64,000 bases of DNA, from the NCBI RefSeq assembly GCF_030272615.1, contig NC_081406.1:462982072-463046071 (forward strand), written 5' to 3'. This document shows, piece after piece, positions 11,401 to 22,611 of the stretch (position 1 is the stretch's first letter; each line of letters opens with the position of its first letter). This DNA comes from Cryptomeria japonica. Lineage: Eukaryota; Streptophyta; Pinopsida; Cupressales; Cupressaceae. The notes beneath the pieces were generated by a model. The model was not told the DNA's origin. It did no database searches and saw nothing but the letters and a program-made list of their open reading frames with translations. Position numbers and translations under genes: made by a program.

Positions 11401-12987
11401 TGAATTCGATGGTATCTGGTACACCTTGAATGCATTGCAAATTTTATTTTGGTTTAGTATAATAGAAGGTAAAATCCTGAATGGATTACATTCTTTTGCT
11501 TTATGTGCAGTTACCAAGTAGAAAAACCAAGTTCAGATGACAGGTGTAGATTCATCTCGCAACTGGTTGATGTTGTTCTTACTATCCCTGATCAACAAGT
11601 AGTAATTACTCCTAAAAAGAATGTTTCTAATCCTGAACTTCCAAAGGTACCAAAAGCAGCAAGAGGACCAAGTGAAACTGAGCTACGTGCCAAGGTAGAA
11701 GTTGAAGAGCATGCTATTCGACGACTCTGAATGTGTTTTCGGGATGTCTGCAGCAGGTTTTGTAGTGATGCATCAATCATTATTTGATTCATTTGTTGAG
11801 GATGTGTTTACCAAGTGAAAATTAATATTGAGTGCTTATATGTATCCACATACAATGTGCAGACTTCTATATGAAAAACGGTTCAGTGTCTTCCATTACC
11901 CTGTCATGGATGAAGACGCTCCTGACTATTATGCAATAGTTCAAAATCCAATGGATATCAGTACTTTACTACAGCGAGTAGATAATTGATGTTACTTGAC
12001 ATGCTCAACATTCCTGCAAGATGTGGAACTAATTCCAGCCAATGCAAAAGTAAGCATGATTGGACATGCCTATGATCCTATCAGCTTTATGGGGTTGAAT
12101 AAAAATTTGTTTTCCATTCATTCCTGATAATAACTATCATTAGTTTTGCATAACAGGCATATAATGGTGATGACTACAATAGAGCTCGAATTGTCAGCAG
12201 AGCATATGCACTAAGGGATGCGGTATGGTTAAATATGCTAATAATAGAGACATACAGTAATCGAAGTTCAAATGTTTTATGTCAAGTAGTAAGCATTTAT
12301 TGTTCACTTTGCTAATCCTTGTCTTACGCATAATCAGATTCTTGGAATGCTTTCCCAAATGGATCCTGCACTAGTTGCCTTTTGTGATAAAATTGCTGCT
12401 CAGGGTGGGCCAACTCGTTTGTCAGATGATTCAACTACAAATTTTCCTTCGAATCCTGTTGCTCAACCAGTTCATATTACAAGAGCAAGTGAATGCTTAT
12501 GCAACGTTCAGCCTGATATGAATGTATCTCAAAGTTATGAGGTCTTGAAGCGCTCAAAGCAGAATAGTGATCCTGATCAAGGTGGAATTATGCTTTGCAC
12601 CATGCCACTTGTAATCCTTTTTTATTTTTGATATTTAGAATTAGAAGCACAATTGTATTGAAATTCTCAGAATGTGTTTTTTCTACAGGTAAAGTTGTGG
12701 CTAGGGATTCTGATCCATTTGCTGAGGACAGATCACAACCCATGAAGATTGATACTCCTAGGCAGAATACTCTAAAAACAAAATGCCTTCATGGTAGTGT
12801 GACACATGAGGCATTTAAAGGTGTGCAGCAATGTGAGGCAAATAATCAAGAAGAAATAATGAATCAACCGGAACGCAAATCCTCTTCCAAAGTGCCAATA
12901 AGCAATCACTTGGCAGAACTTGAAAGACTTTATGCTCTAATTTGTCGAAGGGTGATATCCTTAGCAGATGCTCTAATTTATGATTAA
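8455..12987 (+). pseudogene. BRAT1: Bromodomain AAA-ATPase (BRAT1/ATAD2-type) pseudogene
   Basis: Homologue of the plant nuclear AAA-ATPase/bromodomain protein related to animal ATAD2, which acts at acetylated chromatin. Readable exons: ~8455-8502, 8618-8722, 8831-10617, 10751-10939, 11092-11234, 11511-11756, 11863-12049, 12157-12222, 12338-12581 and 12689-12987. Introns are GT-AG with matching phases. In order the exons give an N-terminal basic region (REGLRPRKS), an acidic stretch (~9050-9110), a DSDDSLLVDE block, the AAA core, the second ATPase-like region and the bromodomain (AYNGDDYN kept). It is dead: stops at 8975, 9128, 9176, 9185, 9785, 11728 and 11987, and a 1-base loss near 10543. 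Walker A reads GPTGTRKT instead of GPPGTGKT (9698-9721). Walker B (FFDEID) is intact. Kept introns mean a gene duplicate or dying gene, not a retrocopy. The family is certain; loss of function is nearly so. Confidence 0.93.
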
Positions 12988-13205
12988 ATTCTTGAAGGAC
13001 TTCTCATTGATGAAAGAAATTTTCATAGATAGTTTTGTAACCGAATGTCCTATGAAGTGTTTTTGGGGCTCTAATTTGTCGAGGGGTGATATCATTGAAA
13101 GATGTGGACAAAACTATGATTTTTTAATTTTTGAAGGACTTCTCATCCGATGAAAGAAATTTTTTAAGAGAGTTTTGTAACGGAATGTCCTATGAACTGC
13201 TATGT
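12934..13205 (+). repeat. 134-bp tandem duplication at the pseudogene's 3' end
   Basis: Two diverged copies begin GCTCTAATTTGTCGA (12934 and 13068) and both end in a GAATGTCCTATGAA block. They share a segment reading roughly GLL/S-DERNF-FCN-MSYE. The first copy carries the last readable codons of the BRAT1-like pseudogene, which stop at 12985-12987. The duplication therefore hit its final exon or 3' flank. Whether the DERNF segment was once coding in this gene is unclear. Confidence 0.65.
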
Positions 13206-13346
13206 TACCAGAAACGCGACGGGAGAACTTCGTTTCGTGTTTTCCCCGTCGCGAACGACGGTTTCCAGACTGCTATCTCACAGTCAGAGAAATTTAAAGG
13301 AGTGAATTTTGCAGTGAAGACCTTAATCCTGCTACAGGGGAAATAA
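13131..13346 (+). other. Unrecognised 71-codon open frame
   Basis: It begins inside the second copy of the 134-bp duplication (DERNFLREFCNGMSYE) and runs on through a GC-rich block. It could be a leftover C-terminal exon of the BRAT1-like gene or chance. I recognise no domain. It lacks an obvious splice acceptor tied to the upstream exon. Confidence 0.2.
13215..13253. repeat. CpG-rich inverted repeat
   Basis: Arms CGCGACGGG (13215-13223) and CCCGTCGCG (13245-13253) are perfect 9-base complements with a 21-base loop. They lie in a short CpG-rich island (13210-13262) within otherwise CpG-poor DNA. Confidence 0.6.
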
Positions 13347-14449
13347 GAGAAGATATCATTAATACTGTGATATATGCACAGGAAATCTTGGTAATACACA
13401 GGTTTCAGTGAGAATATGCTCACTTTGTAAACATATTTCTTCATGATATTGTTCTCTTTCAGGTCGAATAAATTGATTTTTTGTTGCTTTCAAATTGATA
13501 TGTCAAGGACATTGATATTGGTCTTCTTAGTCTTTCTGAGTTGCATTTTCCATTTACTGTCTTCATTCAAGGAATGGATTAATCTGGTCTAAATGGAATA
13601 TGGAGTAATGTATGTTCATCTTTGGATTTCTCGGAAGAATTGCAGAAAGTGTCTATTGGTGGGAGTGTTTCTATAATGTAATAATACAAAGGCGCCCCTT
13701 GGATGTGAATTTGTAGTGTCATGATGAGTCTCTGCATGGTTTGGTATTTGACTTTGTTGTCCGGATGACGCACTGATCTGAGTAGTTATTTGTTCAAAGG
13801 TCTAAGCATTCATTGGAATTCAAAGATGAATCATTTGAACACTTTATTTTCAGTTATGTTCTTTGCTTTGTTAGCTTAGGATTCTTCATGTTCTTTGATT
13901 TAAGAAGTGAGATAGTCAAGAACACTGTCAGTTTGAGAAAATCTTGCATATTATTTTATATCTGCTTGTTGTTGCTAAATAATATATCATTTTTGATAAG
14001 GGATACTTTTAGGTCTAGCAGAGCTTAAAGAGCAAAAGGTGTCAACCTTTGGATTGAGTTTTGTTCATTGGCCAAACTAACATTTAAAATCAAGAATAAG
14101 TAATCGCAAAGCTTTAGGTTTTAATGGGTGCAATTTTGGAAAAAAACGTCAGCACACTCGACTTGTGACTACACAAGACTAATGGTTGTGTAAGCAACTA
14201 GGCATTCTACTACTATTGGAATTAGTATGACCAAAAATGTTCCAAACAAATTACAATGCAATATTGAAAGAATTTTATTAAGATGTGAGTAATAATATTA
14301 AAAATCACAGCTGTGAAAAATTTAAGATCTTTTTGAAATGCTGCATGTTTGATGTTTGTGGTTTGTGATTTGAACTTCTTGATTAAAAAAACTCTGTTTA
14401 ATGCCTTCAGTACATCTTTAATTAGTGAACATTGACCAGCCAAAAAAAA
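13347..14449. other. Intergenic, no gene seen
   Basis: AT-rich sequence with short unrelated open frames on both strands (71-79 codons) and no recognisable protein or repeat structure. It may include the 3' flank of the BRAT1-like pseudogene. Confidence 0.5.
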
Positions 14450-17044
14450 TAGATTGGTTCAATGGTGGATAAATGAATCGCACCATTTAGATATACTTCA
14501 TCAACCTAATATGGTCCTAACCACCTTGTTTGCATCTTGATCTTATGATCCTTATATTGTGAGTCATAAAGGAGAGTCCATTCACCCTTTTGCAACATTT
14601 TTGTCTTGATAAAGAGGTCTTTCCACTTAATTTAATATTTTTTCACTATCTCAATATGATGGAAGGTTTCTCTTAAGATAAAATCAAGAGCATTAAGTTG
14701 CATCATTCTCTTTTTTTGGGCTGCTAATAAGTCCATAATGAATTAAAGTTTTTACCTTACTGTATTGTGTTCAAACTCAATTGGAAGGAAATATTTTATC
14801 CCATAAACTATTTCATATGGTGTAAACAAGTTGTAGTCTTAGTAACAATCTATCAAAGAAATTGGCCTATGCCATATTTAAGTACCTTAGTAACAAACTA
14901 TCAAAGCCTCTTTGATATAAAATATCACCAAGGATAGTGAAGTAGGGTGTACATTGGAGGAAAGTTTTGTGTTATTTATGTGAAAGGTTAGGTGATGAAG
15001 TTTGACCATGGTAGTAAGCGTAAATATCATGATACTAGGGTGAATAAGGACCAATAAATTGTCATATAAGTTCAAAATTAGGGACATTGTGTGGGTATTA
15101 ATAATTTCTCAACAAGAACTTAGAATGTCGACTATTCTATGGCATATCCAAGACACATTCAATTATGGCTATAGTATCATCAACTAGATTGTTTTTCCAA
15201 CTAGATCTGCAAGAAATTATTCTTGAAACTATTTTCCATGTATTTGTAGGTGATCAATTCACCATATTTTGTTTGATATTCATCATTAACCTTTTTTACT
15301 ACTAGTTTAGAATAACCATAAACAAGGATGTGTTGGATATTCCATTGAATTGTTATATTAAGACCAACAAGAAAAGCTTCATATTCAACAAGATGGTTTG
15401 CACACAGAAAGCTAAATCTAAATGCTTTCAACATGGAATTTCCTTGAGTATAAACAAGATTCAAATGCTTGCTCCATGACTAGTACAAGAACAATCGAGA
15501 CATAACTTCTATATAGAGGTCTCTTCAATAGTAAAGATAGATTCATCAAGATTATCTATAACGAATGGATGATTATCTATAAGAGGTGCCTTAAATAATT
15601 GATCCATAGAAACCTATGCTTTAATTTCTTTTTTATTTTAAAACTTACTGTCAAATTCACCTAATAATCTTACCCTCTTAGCCATATTAATTGTAAGAGA
15701 ATTTTTTAATAAGAGGCATTTGAATGGATCCAATTAATAAATGAGATTTGCTTGGTGACTAAGCATGTAATGTCACAATTTTTGTGTACAAAAAGGACTA
15801 CTAAACATTACCGTTCCATAGAAATATAGGAAAGCTCATTTTTCATGAGTGTTTGATTGATAATAGATTGTTTTCTCACAATCTTGTTTATCATTTTGTG
15901 CTAAGAGTGCGCCCAAGGAGACTAATATAGTTGATATGTAGAAGTATGTGATTATTTTAATAGGAGACATAAGAACCATTGGTGATGCAATATAGTCTTT
16001 GATATGATCAAAATATTCTCAGTAGGATTCATTCCATTGAAACCCGCCATTTTTCTTGAGAAGGTGGGGAAATGGTTGACATTTGTAAAAAGTTGTGCTA
16101 TTAATCTTCATATGGCTAGTAGCTTTCCTTGAAGTCAATTATATTATTTTAAAATTTTAAAGGGGTGGCATATCCATGATAGTTGCAAACTTAGAAATAT
16201 AAAAATCTATATATCATTGAGATATAATAAAGATCAAGAGTTTTTTTTATGTTATACCAAAAATACATTTCTTGGAATTAAGTCATATACCTATATATAT
16301 ATATATATATAAGGATTCAAATATAAATTCAAGGACATGAGTGGTATTCTCTTATTTTCTATTTTCCCATTTGAAATATCGTCTAAATAAACTTCCACAA
16401 TTTCTATGGAGCATGTCATGAAATGTAACTATCATTGCCCTCTGATAAGTAGCTCCCACATTTATTCATCTAAAGGTGTCACTTGATAGAAAAAGATACA
16501 TCAAGGGAATTATGAAAGAAATTTTGTGTTGGTCTATAATAACAATTCAAATATGATTACAACTCAAAAAACTATCCACAAGTGATAGCATTTTATAACT
16601 AGCTACGCGATCAATAATTATGCCAATGTTGGAAGGATGAAAATCATCTTTTGGGCAAGATGCAATAACATATTTGAAGGTTATACATATGCATATTCCT
16701 TTTATCTTTTTTGACATGAATTATAATGGATATCCATTCAAGATAGTCAATTGGGAGTATGAAGTTAACATTTAAAAGTTTTTGTAGTTCTACTTTGACT
16801 AGTAGGGCAATTTTTGGATGCATCTAATGTAGTTTTCCTTAATTGAAACTTAGCATTAAAAAAACCATGCATGGAGGTGAACCAAAATAGAAGGGTCCAA
16901 TCCAAACATGTTAGCATAGGACCAATAAAAATATATGAAATGTGCTTTACAAAGTTGATGACACTTTGTGTTCTTTTGGAGGATTTTAAGATGTAAATAT
17001 ATAGATTATTTTTTATCCCCAAACTTTTAACAAAACTCTTAAGC
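14450..17044 (-). pseudogene. Ty3/Gypsy pol fossil (RT, RNase H, integrase)
   Basis: Read on the minus strand the order is right for Ty3/Gypsy. The start of RT comes from about 16940 (GLDPSI, then a RMHPKIAL-like stretch and a PIDYLEWIS-like segment). RT core similarity follows at 16470-16380 (GATYQRAM and FHDMLH). An RNase H connection lies near 16070-15950. An RNase H block at 15464-15201 reads VEYEAFLVGLNI and ILVYGYSKLVV. Integrase C-terminal similarity at 14850-14460 reads PYEIVYGIKYFLPIEFE and LNALD. Stops and frame changes are frequent, the RT catalytic YVDD region is not readable, and no LTRs of its own were found. It served the element's replication; it is now inert. A solo LTR cuts its 5' side at 17050. 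Confidence 0.75.
16292..16311. repeat. TA microsatellite
   Basis: About ten uninterrupted TA units lie within the Gypsy pol fossil. Confidence 0.9.
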
Positions 17045-17049
17045 AATTT

Positions 17050-18154
17050 TACTGCAGACCAACATATTAGTTTAAACAATAAACTGATTAAAACACAAAC
17101 AAGCCAAATAGAAAATAGAGAATTCACCCACATAAGCACAATCACCAAAACACAAGATATTTTGACGTGGAAACTTAAATGGGAAAAACCACGATGAGTA
17201 AAACTCACAAGTCAACTATCTGCAGAATAGTAACTAGACCGGTTAAGGTTAGATCGGTTAAGGTCAGATCGGTTAAGGTCAGACCGGTTAAGGCCTTACA
17301 ATTTTCTTCATCAAAATAGATCTTGTTAGGAATCCAGATCTCTGTTAGGAGATAAGTCTTGTTAAAGACTACCTTGTTAAAGGATTTCAGATTCACAACT
17401 GTGAACCACCTTGTTAGAGGATTTACAAAAGGCTTGACTGGGCCTACCTGGTTAAGGATTTCAGACTTGTCGAAGAGATTAGTAATCCACAAATGAATGA
17501 TCTAGACAATAGCATATAATTCTTTATTAGATCCTTGACATCTCTTTGTTAATCCATTGGAACATTACTTCAGTCTTCTATCCTTTTCATGTTCAATCTC
17601 TATCGCACGATGCTTCTATAACAACTCCACTTCTTCAACATACATACACACATACATTCATTCCTATAAAAACCCTAGACATGATGTCCTTAAATAGGAA
17701 GCTGATTTCATGTCAGTCCAATGAGATTGGATTACAATTTCCTAGGTTCAAAGCATCTAGACACATTTGGTAACACGACATAGAAGCATCGCCAAAGTGT
17801 CAGTGGATGATAACTCATCACACTCTACCATTTTACTTCTTAAGCACAATATACCAATAAACAAAGACTGGTAAACTGGAACATAGTGTTTTGATAAAAA
17901 GTATTGACTGCCGCTAGGGGTCCTTGTTCCGCTTGAGGTCTTCATACCACTTGAGGTCTTCAGTCATGCTTTGACCGGAAATCATTTTCAGCAAAACAAC
18001 GATAGTCTTCTACAAACAAATACTATTCATTCAATGACATATAATACCGGTGTGAACAATACAACACATATTACCGGTGGAGATTAACTCATACATAAAA
18101 TAAGTGTGTGTCCATCAATGACAATCACAACTAAACATCATCAAAATACCAACA
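17050..18154 (-). mobile_element. Solo LTR, Copia-like (1.1 kb)
   Basis: On the minus strand it begins TGTTGGTATTTTGATG (18154) and ends CTGCAGTA (17050). It is flanked by AATTT on both sides (17045-17049 and 18155-18159). It carries the block TTTTGACGTGGAAAC and a GGGAAAAACCACG run, plus repeated TTGTTA-GGATTT units, all shared with the Copia LTRs at 31-32, 38-39, 54 and 62 kb. No PBS, PPT or coding sequence adjoins it, so it is best read as a solo LTR left by recombination. The duplication is AT-rich, so its weight is moderate. Confidence 0.65.
17236..17295 (+). repeat. Four 15-bp tandem repeats
   Basis: Four contiguous units AGAYCGGTTAAGGYY lie inside the solo LTR. They locally amplify the CGGTTAAGG-type motif that appears singly in related LTRs. 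They give a repeated Leu-Thr-Asp/Gly frame on the minus strand, which is not a protein. Confidence 0.9.
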
Positions 18155-18159
18155 AATTT

Positions 18160-18787
18160 ATGTCATTTTTATTTTCAATCAAGATTGCTAAGTGATATTT
18201 CCATTGTGGAAGTGTGAGGGGAAGATTGGATTCCTCATGTAATAAGGCCTCTAAGAATTTTTCATCACTAAACAAATCTTTATTTTCATCTTTTCTATGT
18301 TTGATAGCACATTAGAAAGGGTTTCTCTAGGGGATTTTTTAAAAAAAAGTATGACTAAGGAACTCTTCCTCTTCCCCAAAATAGATAGTGGTATCAAGAT
18401 TGATTTCAAATTATTTTATATGATCTCTCATTTTAATACCATTGCAGAGTTCCAAGAATTTGATAATTATCTCATTATCTTGAAATGTTTTTAAAGGCAT
18501 GAGGTTTTGCTAGTCTCAATTAATAAATGATGCATATATAAGTTTTGTGGAAGAGATTGGTGATATATAAAAAATTGAAAGAGGCAAGATGGTCCATCCC
18601 ATGGTATTTTCAATATTGTCAAAGGTTTCCTTTGTATTCATAGAAGCTACACGGTGTACATTATTTTTATAATTAAGTAGCATGTATCCTAATCAATGAT
18701 GGTGGACATTATATTGTACTTGAATCAATTCAAGAATATCTTACTCATGTCAGCCTAATTTTTACAATTCATGTTTTCACATATATG
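18160..18787. other. No gene seen
   Basis: AT-rich. Just right of the solo LTR the minus strand stays open for about 35 codons and may be the continuation of the interrupted Gypsy fossil, but I recognise no motif. Nothing else is supported. Confidence 0.4.
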
Positions 18788-19966
18788 TGTAGACATCTAG
18801 AATTGCCTTAACGCCCGTGAATGCCACTTTTACTAATTTTTCCTCTTAACTAATTAAATAATTTTAAAAATATATAATTCATCCAGCTTTATTTTCCTAT
18901 TCTAAATTTAAAAATTAAAATTCCCTCTCTTCTCATAATTAAATAATTTTTAATTATTTAATCATCTTATTTTATTGTAATATTAATTGGATATTTTTAT
19001 TATTTAATTAACCCCCTCATCCCATTTAATTAAATAATCTATAATTAAATATCTCTTCCTATCAATTTCTCACAATCAAACAATTATTCCAAATTATTTA
19101 ATTTACCGATTTATTTAATTGTCCATCCCATTTCAAAAATCAATTTCTTCCAAAATAGATAAAATATTTATTTTAATTATTTCTCCTACAACATATGTTT
19201 AAAATGGCTAATTATTCCCTCCCATTAACTACCACTGACTTCCACTTCAACTCATAATCACCTTTTCTTGATCGAGCCAATTAATCTACCTCACTCCCAA
19301 TCAATTTAGATAATAGCCTAGTCATCTATCCCAATACATCAATCAAGCCAATTGGCTAATCAGTCAGTCTGACTCACATGAGAAATCAACTCTCAATCAA
19401 ATTGTCTCAACAATCCTCAACCATTGATAATTCCATTGCTATTTTAATGTGAATTGTTGATCAATATCATGAAATCTATAAAAGAAAACCTAATTATCAT
19501 TCATCAATAATCATAGTCTTCAAATTGTTTTGTTATCATGTTGTAGGAAAAGTTTGACGATTTTGAGAGCCATCACATACAACACAAAAAGAAGGAGAGC
19601 AATGGAAGTCTCTTTCATGAATTTCACATTGGGTTTACTTTGTTATTGATTTTTATATTTTACTCTTACATTGATCGTGATTGAGAATTTAGTAGTTGAT
19701 TTGAGTTTGTGGTTTCTCATTTGATCTATTACATGTTTCACATTTTACATTCGTTACATTTGATGAACCTGATGTGAAATCATGCATTAATTAAATCTAT
19801 TATGTGGGTTTTTAAATCTTTCAAGTTGCAAGTTTTATGTGTTGCATTCATGGAATCTTCACTAAATTTGCTTTAATTGGTAATGCAATTGCAGGTTGCT
19901 ATGCCACATTCACATAAAATAGTGACGTGTACACAAAGGAAATTATCACACAGACATAAATTCACA
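18788..19966 (+). repeat. Probable LTR of a Ty3/Gypsy element
   Basis: It starts TGTAGACATCTAGAATTG, closely like the LTR start at 39985 (TGTAGACACTTAAAATTG). It has the same build: alternating TTAATTAAATAA-type tracts, a pyrimidine-rich middle, then a TATA-like box. It ends ATTCACA at 19966. Three bases later TGGTGACCCCACA could be a PBS. No gag or pol follows, so this is an LTR-plus-leader remnant. No partner LTR or target duplication was found. Confidence 0.5.
19475..19484 (+). promoter_or_regulatory. TATA box of the LTR
   Basis: TCTATAAAAG lies in the 3' third of the probable LTR at 18788-19966, where a retrotransposon promoter would be expected. Sequence-only call. Confidence 0.4.
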
Positions 19967-20699
19967 ATGTGGTGACCCCACAATACTTGGTTACACTTTT
20001 TCATACATCTTGATTTTTGTTGAAATCATACATTTTTTAAGAAAATATAGTGATTTAAGCTAGAAGAGGTCCCATTTGAAGTAATTAATTGAGGAGAGTT
20101 AGATCGAAGGCTCTTAGATCAAAATTTCTTGGATAGAGTCTCTCTACTTCTAAATCATACCCGCAATGGAGTCTTCTTCGCAACTATCAAAATGTTGATT
20201 AAAACCCACCTTTACATTAGGTTTTGGGGGTCAAATGAATTCATTTAAAAGTATTTAGTCCTTATTATAAGCTTTCCAAATAGTATAATTTTTAATATAT
20301 TTAATTTCATTAATATATTTATTTTTTATTTCTTATGAATTTAGGTTTTTCATCGAAAGTTAAGGATGTGTTTCACACATGTGGAGAATTTGAAAAATAG
20401 AAAATTAAAATTGTACAAAAATATATTTTCCCTAGGTATTGATATCCTCATTTCAACAAAAAAAGAAGAAGCTAATTCAAATGCATAAAAAAAGAGTTAT
20501 GCATTACAAAATATGCATCTGTCCAAATTACAATTACTCTATCTTCAAAAATTAACTAAAAAAAATTATTTAACAAAAAATTATAAAAAAATGTCCATTC
20601 ACTAGATATCAGTGTGACAATTCCATATTTCAAAAGGCAAGTGGGAGCATTGGAGAAAGGTATTAACATCCATCACAAGACAAACTACATAGGATTAAT
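19967..20699. other. No gene seen
   Basis: AT-rich sequence following the probable LTR and PBS. TGTGGTGACCCCACA at 19968-19982 is a near-palindrome. No Gag-like frame is readable. Confidence 0.4.
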
Positions 20700-21627
20700 T
20701 GTCACGAACCCTATTTTTCCATAATTATTTAATTAAGAAAATAATGTTTATTTTTCAAATGAAATTGAAATGAAATAGAACTGTTAATGAAATAAGAAAG
20801 GATATCGAATGTACTGATATGATTTAAATACAATTGAATGATCAGTAATAATTTTTATTGTAAATTGGGATCGTCATTGCTAATGAGCGATTGAGTGCAA
20901 AGTGAATGCAGGAACAGGTGAACAATGATGAAGGCGAGAATAGGGTTCAGGTAGAGTTGCCTTAGCTCTTGTATTTTGTTAGGATAGATGGAATCTCTCT
21001 CACACCACATTAGGATTTATATTTGCATCTTGAAAATATGGATGATTTAAATGACCTTATTTGAGTGTTTGTTCAAATTGAAATGATGAATTTGGAATGA
21101 GAAGTAGATTGATTTAAATGTTTATACATACAGTGCATTAATTGCATGATGTGAGTAGTGTTTGAATTAAATCTAAGTTGTGTGAGTGATTGTGAAATAT
21201 TATGCTTTATTGTTAAAAGAGATAAAATGTGTAGATGATTCGAAAAGGAATATCGACCCTAGGTTTTATGTTCTCTTTAGATATGTATAAATGTATGAAA
21301 AAAATTTACTTATGAGTTTACTTTTGTAAATTGGACAATAGTATAAAATATATATGTATATGAGAATTTAATTTAACCATATACATGTATATCTATATAG
21401 TTATAAATATCCAATTATATACGTATTCATTCGAGATTCAAAATATATATACATTATATGTGTATATGAATTCTAATAATAATGCGATCACGAACTTGTA
21501 GATATGTATGTAACTATTGTATATGTAAATAGATTAATGAAATTAAATTATTTAATGAAAATCCGATATATATATTTAATTATAGAAAAAGGGTTTATTA
21601 ATGAACATGCTATCAAATTTAATATTA

Positions 21628-21652
21628 CATATATATATATATATATATATAA
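21628..21652. repeat. TA microsatellite
   Basis: About twelve AT units without interruption in an already AT-rich stretch. Confidence 0.9.
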
Positions 21653-21758
21653 TATAAAAAGAACTAAAAGTAAAAGTAAAACAAATTATAAAAAAATAAT
21701 AGCAAACAACAGTGGTGGCAGGTTAGTTGTTTAAAAAAATAATAATAAACAATAACAA

Positions 21759-21824
21759 GGGTGGTCGATATTACTATCGACCACCCCCCTTAATTAAAGG
21801 GAAGGGTCGGTATTACCACCGACC
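21759..21824. repeat. Two adjacent hairpins
   Basis: GGGTGGTCGATA (21759-21770) pairs perfectly with TATCGACCACCC (21775-21786) around a 4-base loop. Twenty bases on, GGTCGGT (21805-21811) pairs with ACCGACC (21818-21824). The two hairpins share a GGTCGRTA core, so one may be a diverged copy of the other. Confidence 0.75.
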
Positions 21825-22601
21825 AGCCCTCCTCCCATTTAAATTAAAACTCCACCACGTTGCAAGAAACCTCTCCCAAATACTAAGACCTACTCCACGT
21901 TGCAACAAACACCGACTATGTAGAAAGTGACACCAAGATGTAGGATAAATGCAAGGCATGCGTATTATAGAAGGAGTTAACATGGCAAAAAGGGACTTAG
22001 ACAACAGTTTGCAGATTTTAAACAATATTAACACCAACCACTCCTTTTTAATTAAATAAAAGATTATCCATGTTGCAATCTGCCAAAACATGTGGCATGC
22101 ATTAATTTAGCTAAACCTTGCATGTCGATACTAGTCCACTTGGCAGGAAGTAAAAGCCACAAAGACTTGGAAATTACTTACAAAAGGATCAGTATTAATG
22201 GCGACTCAGATAAAACAGCGAGTTAAGAGAAGGTAGTTGTTGGGTTGGTAACGACTATGCATGGAAACAAACACGTAGAGTTTAAGATGATCGGACCTTG
22301 CAAACATGATGTATTTGAAGAGATGTCAAACTCATTGAATTTGAATGAGAAGAGTTGGTTGCTGCAATTACTACTAAGTCATAGTCGACTTGGCATCATG
22401 AGTACTTAGAAACATTTTACAACGACATGTGCAGTTGGTGTAAAGAAGGAGATAATGGATAACTTTACATGGTGAACAGATAGGTGTTCAAATACGCTTA
22501 GGATTGTTATGATACAATTAGATCATGAGTGGTGTCACTTAGAATCAATCCACCTCTAGGAGAGATAGCCCAAAAGTAGGAAAGGAAGGTAGACAACAAC
22601 A

Positions 22602-22611
22602 CTATATATAG
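22602..22611 (+). promoter_or_regulatory. TATA-box-like sequence
   Basis: CTATATATAG is followed within 30 bases by the purine-rich GAAGAGAGGGGGAGGGAGA. It resembles a core promoter, possibly of an LTR beginning at 20700. No transcript or gene can be tied to it. Confidence 0.3.
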
